A DNA stretch of 64,000 nt from Salinarimonas ramus. GTDB lineage: Bacteria > Pseudomonadota > Alphaproteobacteria > Rhizobiales > Beijerinckiaceae. The position numbers and the translations under genes were made by a program. The stretch is taken from contig NZ_BMMF01000009.1 of NCBI RefSeq assembly GCF_014645695.1, positions 124,001 through 188,000 of the forward strand, read 5' to 3'. This document shows positions 63,544 through 64,000 of the stretch, piece by piece. Positions within the stretch are counted from its first letter, which is position 1. Each line of letters begins with the position of its first letter. Below the pieces are notes generated by a model. The model was not told where the DNA came from. It saw nothing but the letters and a program-made list of their open reading frames with translations, and did not search any database.

Positions 63544-64000
63544 GTCGCGCTCTCCTTGAAGTCGCCCGCGCGCATCTCCTCCACGAGAGGCAAGAGCACC
63601 TCCCGGACGGCCTGCGGGCTCGGTATGTGGCGAAACTCGATGGCCTGCGTGCCCCGCGGCAGGCGGGTCAGCACCGCCTCCGCGCCGCTCGCGTAGACCA
63701 GCACGTCGACGGCGCCGACGAGCCCGTCGAGATCGGGATCGTCGAGGAGGCGGATGTCGACGTCGGCGACGTCGGGGGCGAAGCGCAGCACGCCGGGCTT
63801 CATGATGGGCACGAATTCGGGGAAGACCGAGACCATGCCCACCCGCGCCATCGGATCGATGGCGGCGAGGCGCGCGCGCGTCTCCTCGGAGGGGATGACG
63901 GAGAGCCCGACCACCGGCACGCCCGGGCCGACGAGCGCCTCCACCTCCGCGCGCCGGTGGGCCAGGGCCACGACGACGTCCATGCCCCGCGCGCTCGCCT
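63540..64000 (-). CDS. C-terminal part of an unidentified protein, first visible gene of the operon (partial)
   Basis: About 152 residues are visible before the frame leaves the window. They show an alpha/beta pattern (MDVVVALAHRRAEVEALVGP, VGLSVIPSEETRARLAAI, GAVDVLVYASGAEAVLTRLP) like a sugar-binding or regulator effector domain. They end IEFRHIPSPQAVREVLLPLV plus a short tail. I do not recognise it with certainty; a transcriptional regulator with an effector domain, or a racemase-like enzyme, are options. The stop overlaps the creatininase-family GTG. Confidence 0.6.
   Translation of the reverse strand, partial: ASARGMDVVVALAHRRAEVEALVGPGVPVVGLSVIPSEETRARLAAIDPMARVGMVSVFPEFVPIMKPGVLRFAPDVADVDIRLLDDPDLDGLVGAVDVLVYASGAEAVLTRLPRGTQAIEFRHIPSPQAVREVLLPLVEEMRAGDFKESAT

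Overview
This 64 kb window is a stretch of high-GC bacterial chromosome with dense coding and short gaps. It looks like an alphaproteobacterium of the Hyphomicrobiales (Rhizobiales) type. The reasons are the order ispH-thrB-rnhA, the pairs yicC-gmk and DUF2948-hisD, the run rpsO-pnp, electron-transfer-flavoprotein:ubiquinone oxidoreductase, a TAXI-type TRAP transporter with an attached universal stress protein, and DUF6894 and DUF2237 small proteins. The genus cannot be settled from the sequence alone. I found no tRNA, rRNA, CRISPR array, transposase or phage gene.

Layout. 1-5.9 kb: a membrane GGDEF-EAL protein, then isoprenoid, threonine and arginine synthesis genes (ispH, thrB, rnhA, argJ). 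5.9-12.3 kb: a two-gene dehydrogenase operon divergent from a TAXI receptor, fused TRAP permease and UspA operon. 12.4-16.8 kb: an RND efflux pair. 16.8-22.7 kb, mostly minus strand: an acyl-CoA synthetase/GNAT fusion, a free-standing Aer-like PAS protein, a lytic transglycosylase and two very small membrane proteins. 22.8-33.4 kb: yicC-gmk, a small secreted protein between two direct repeats, ETF-QO, an aromatic amino-acid ammonia-lyase (probably HutH), a Kef-type antiporter and tex, which is preceded by a possible 23-residue leader peptide and a 16-bp hairpin. 33.5-38.2 kb is the accessory part: an orphan flagellar-rod-like protein, two tandem DUF4214 proteins (one with a TAXI receptor-like domain at its N-terminus), a methyltransferase and an AT-rich orphan membrane protein. 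38.4-41.6 kb: serC with a structured leader, then serA. 41.6-45.6 kb: a LysE exporter, a Tat-dependent TRAP receptor without its permease, an AbrB-family membrane protein and a DUF892 ferritin-like protein. 45.7-48.7 kb: rpsO-pnp. 48.7-57.3 kb: an HTH regulator, a dimethylglycine-dehydrogenase-like flavoenzyme, a DsbA-family protein, DUF2948-hisD, small DUF proteins and a DEAD-box helicase. 57.5 kb to the end: a methyltransferase facing a seven-gene minus-strand operon.

How genes work together. The operon at 58.3-64.0 kb is joined by stop/start overlaps at five of its six junctions and an 8-bp gap at the sixth. It combines a creatininase-family amidohydrolase, a NodB/cyclic-imidase-type hydrolase, an Ntn asparaginase/isoaspartyl peptidase, a ketopantoate-reductase-like enzyme, an SDR and a DMT transporter. 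I read it as an uptake and breakdown route for an unidentified amide or imide compound. The TAXI-DUF4214 fusion is the most unusual single gene.

Two families of intergenic palindromic repeats are spread through the window: about 170-190 bp elements (three copies, one inside serC-serA) and about 45 bp elements (three copies, two flanking the small secreted gene). Several leaders hold strong hairpins (upstream of tex, of the PAS gene and of serC, between rpsO and pnp, and between the TAXI receptor and its permease), suggesting control at the RNA level.
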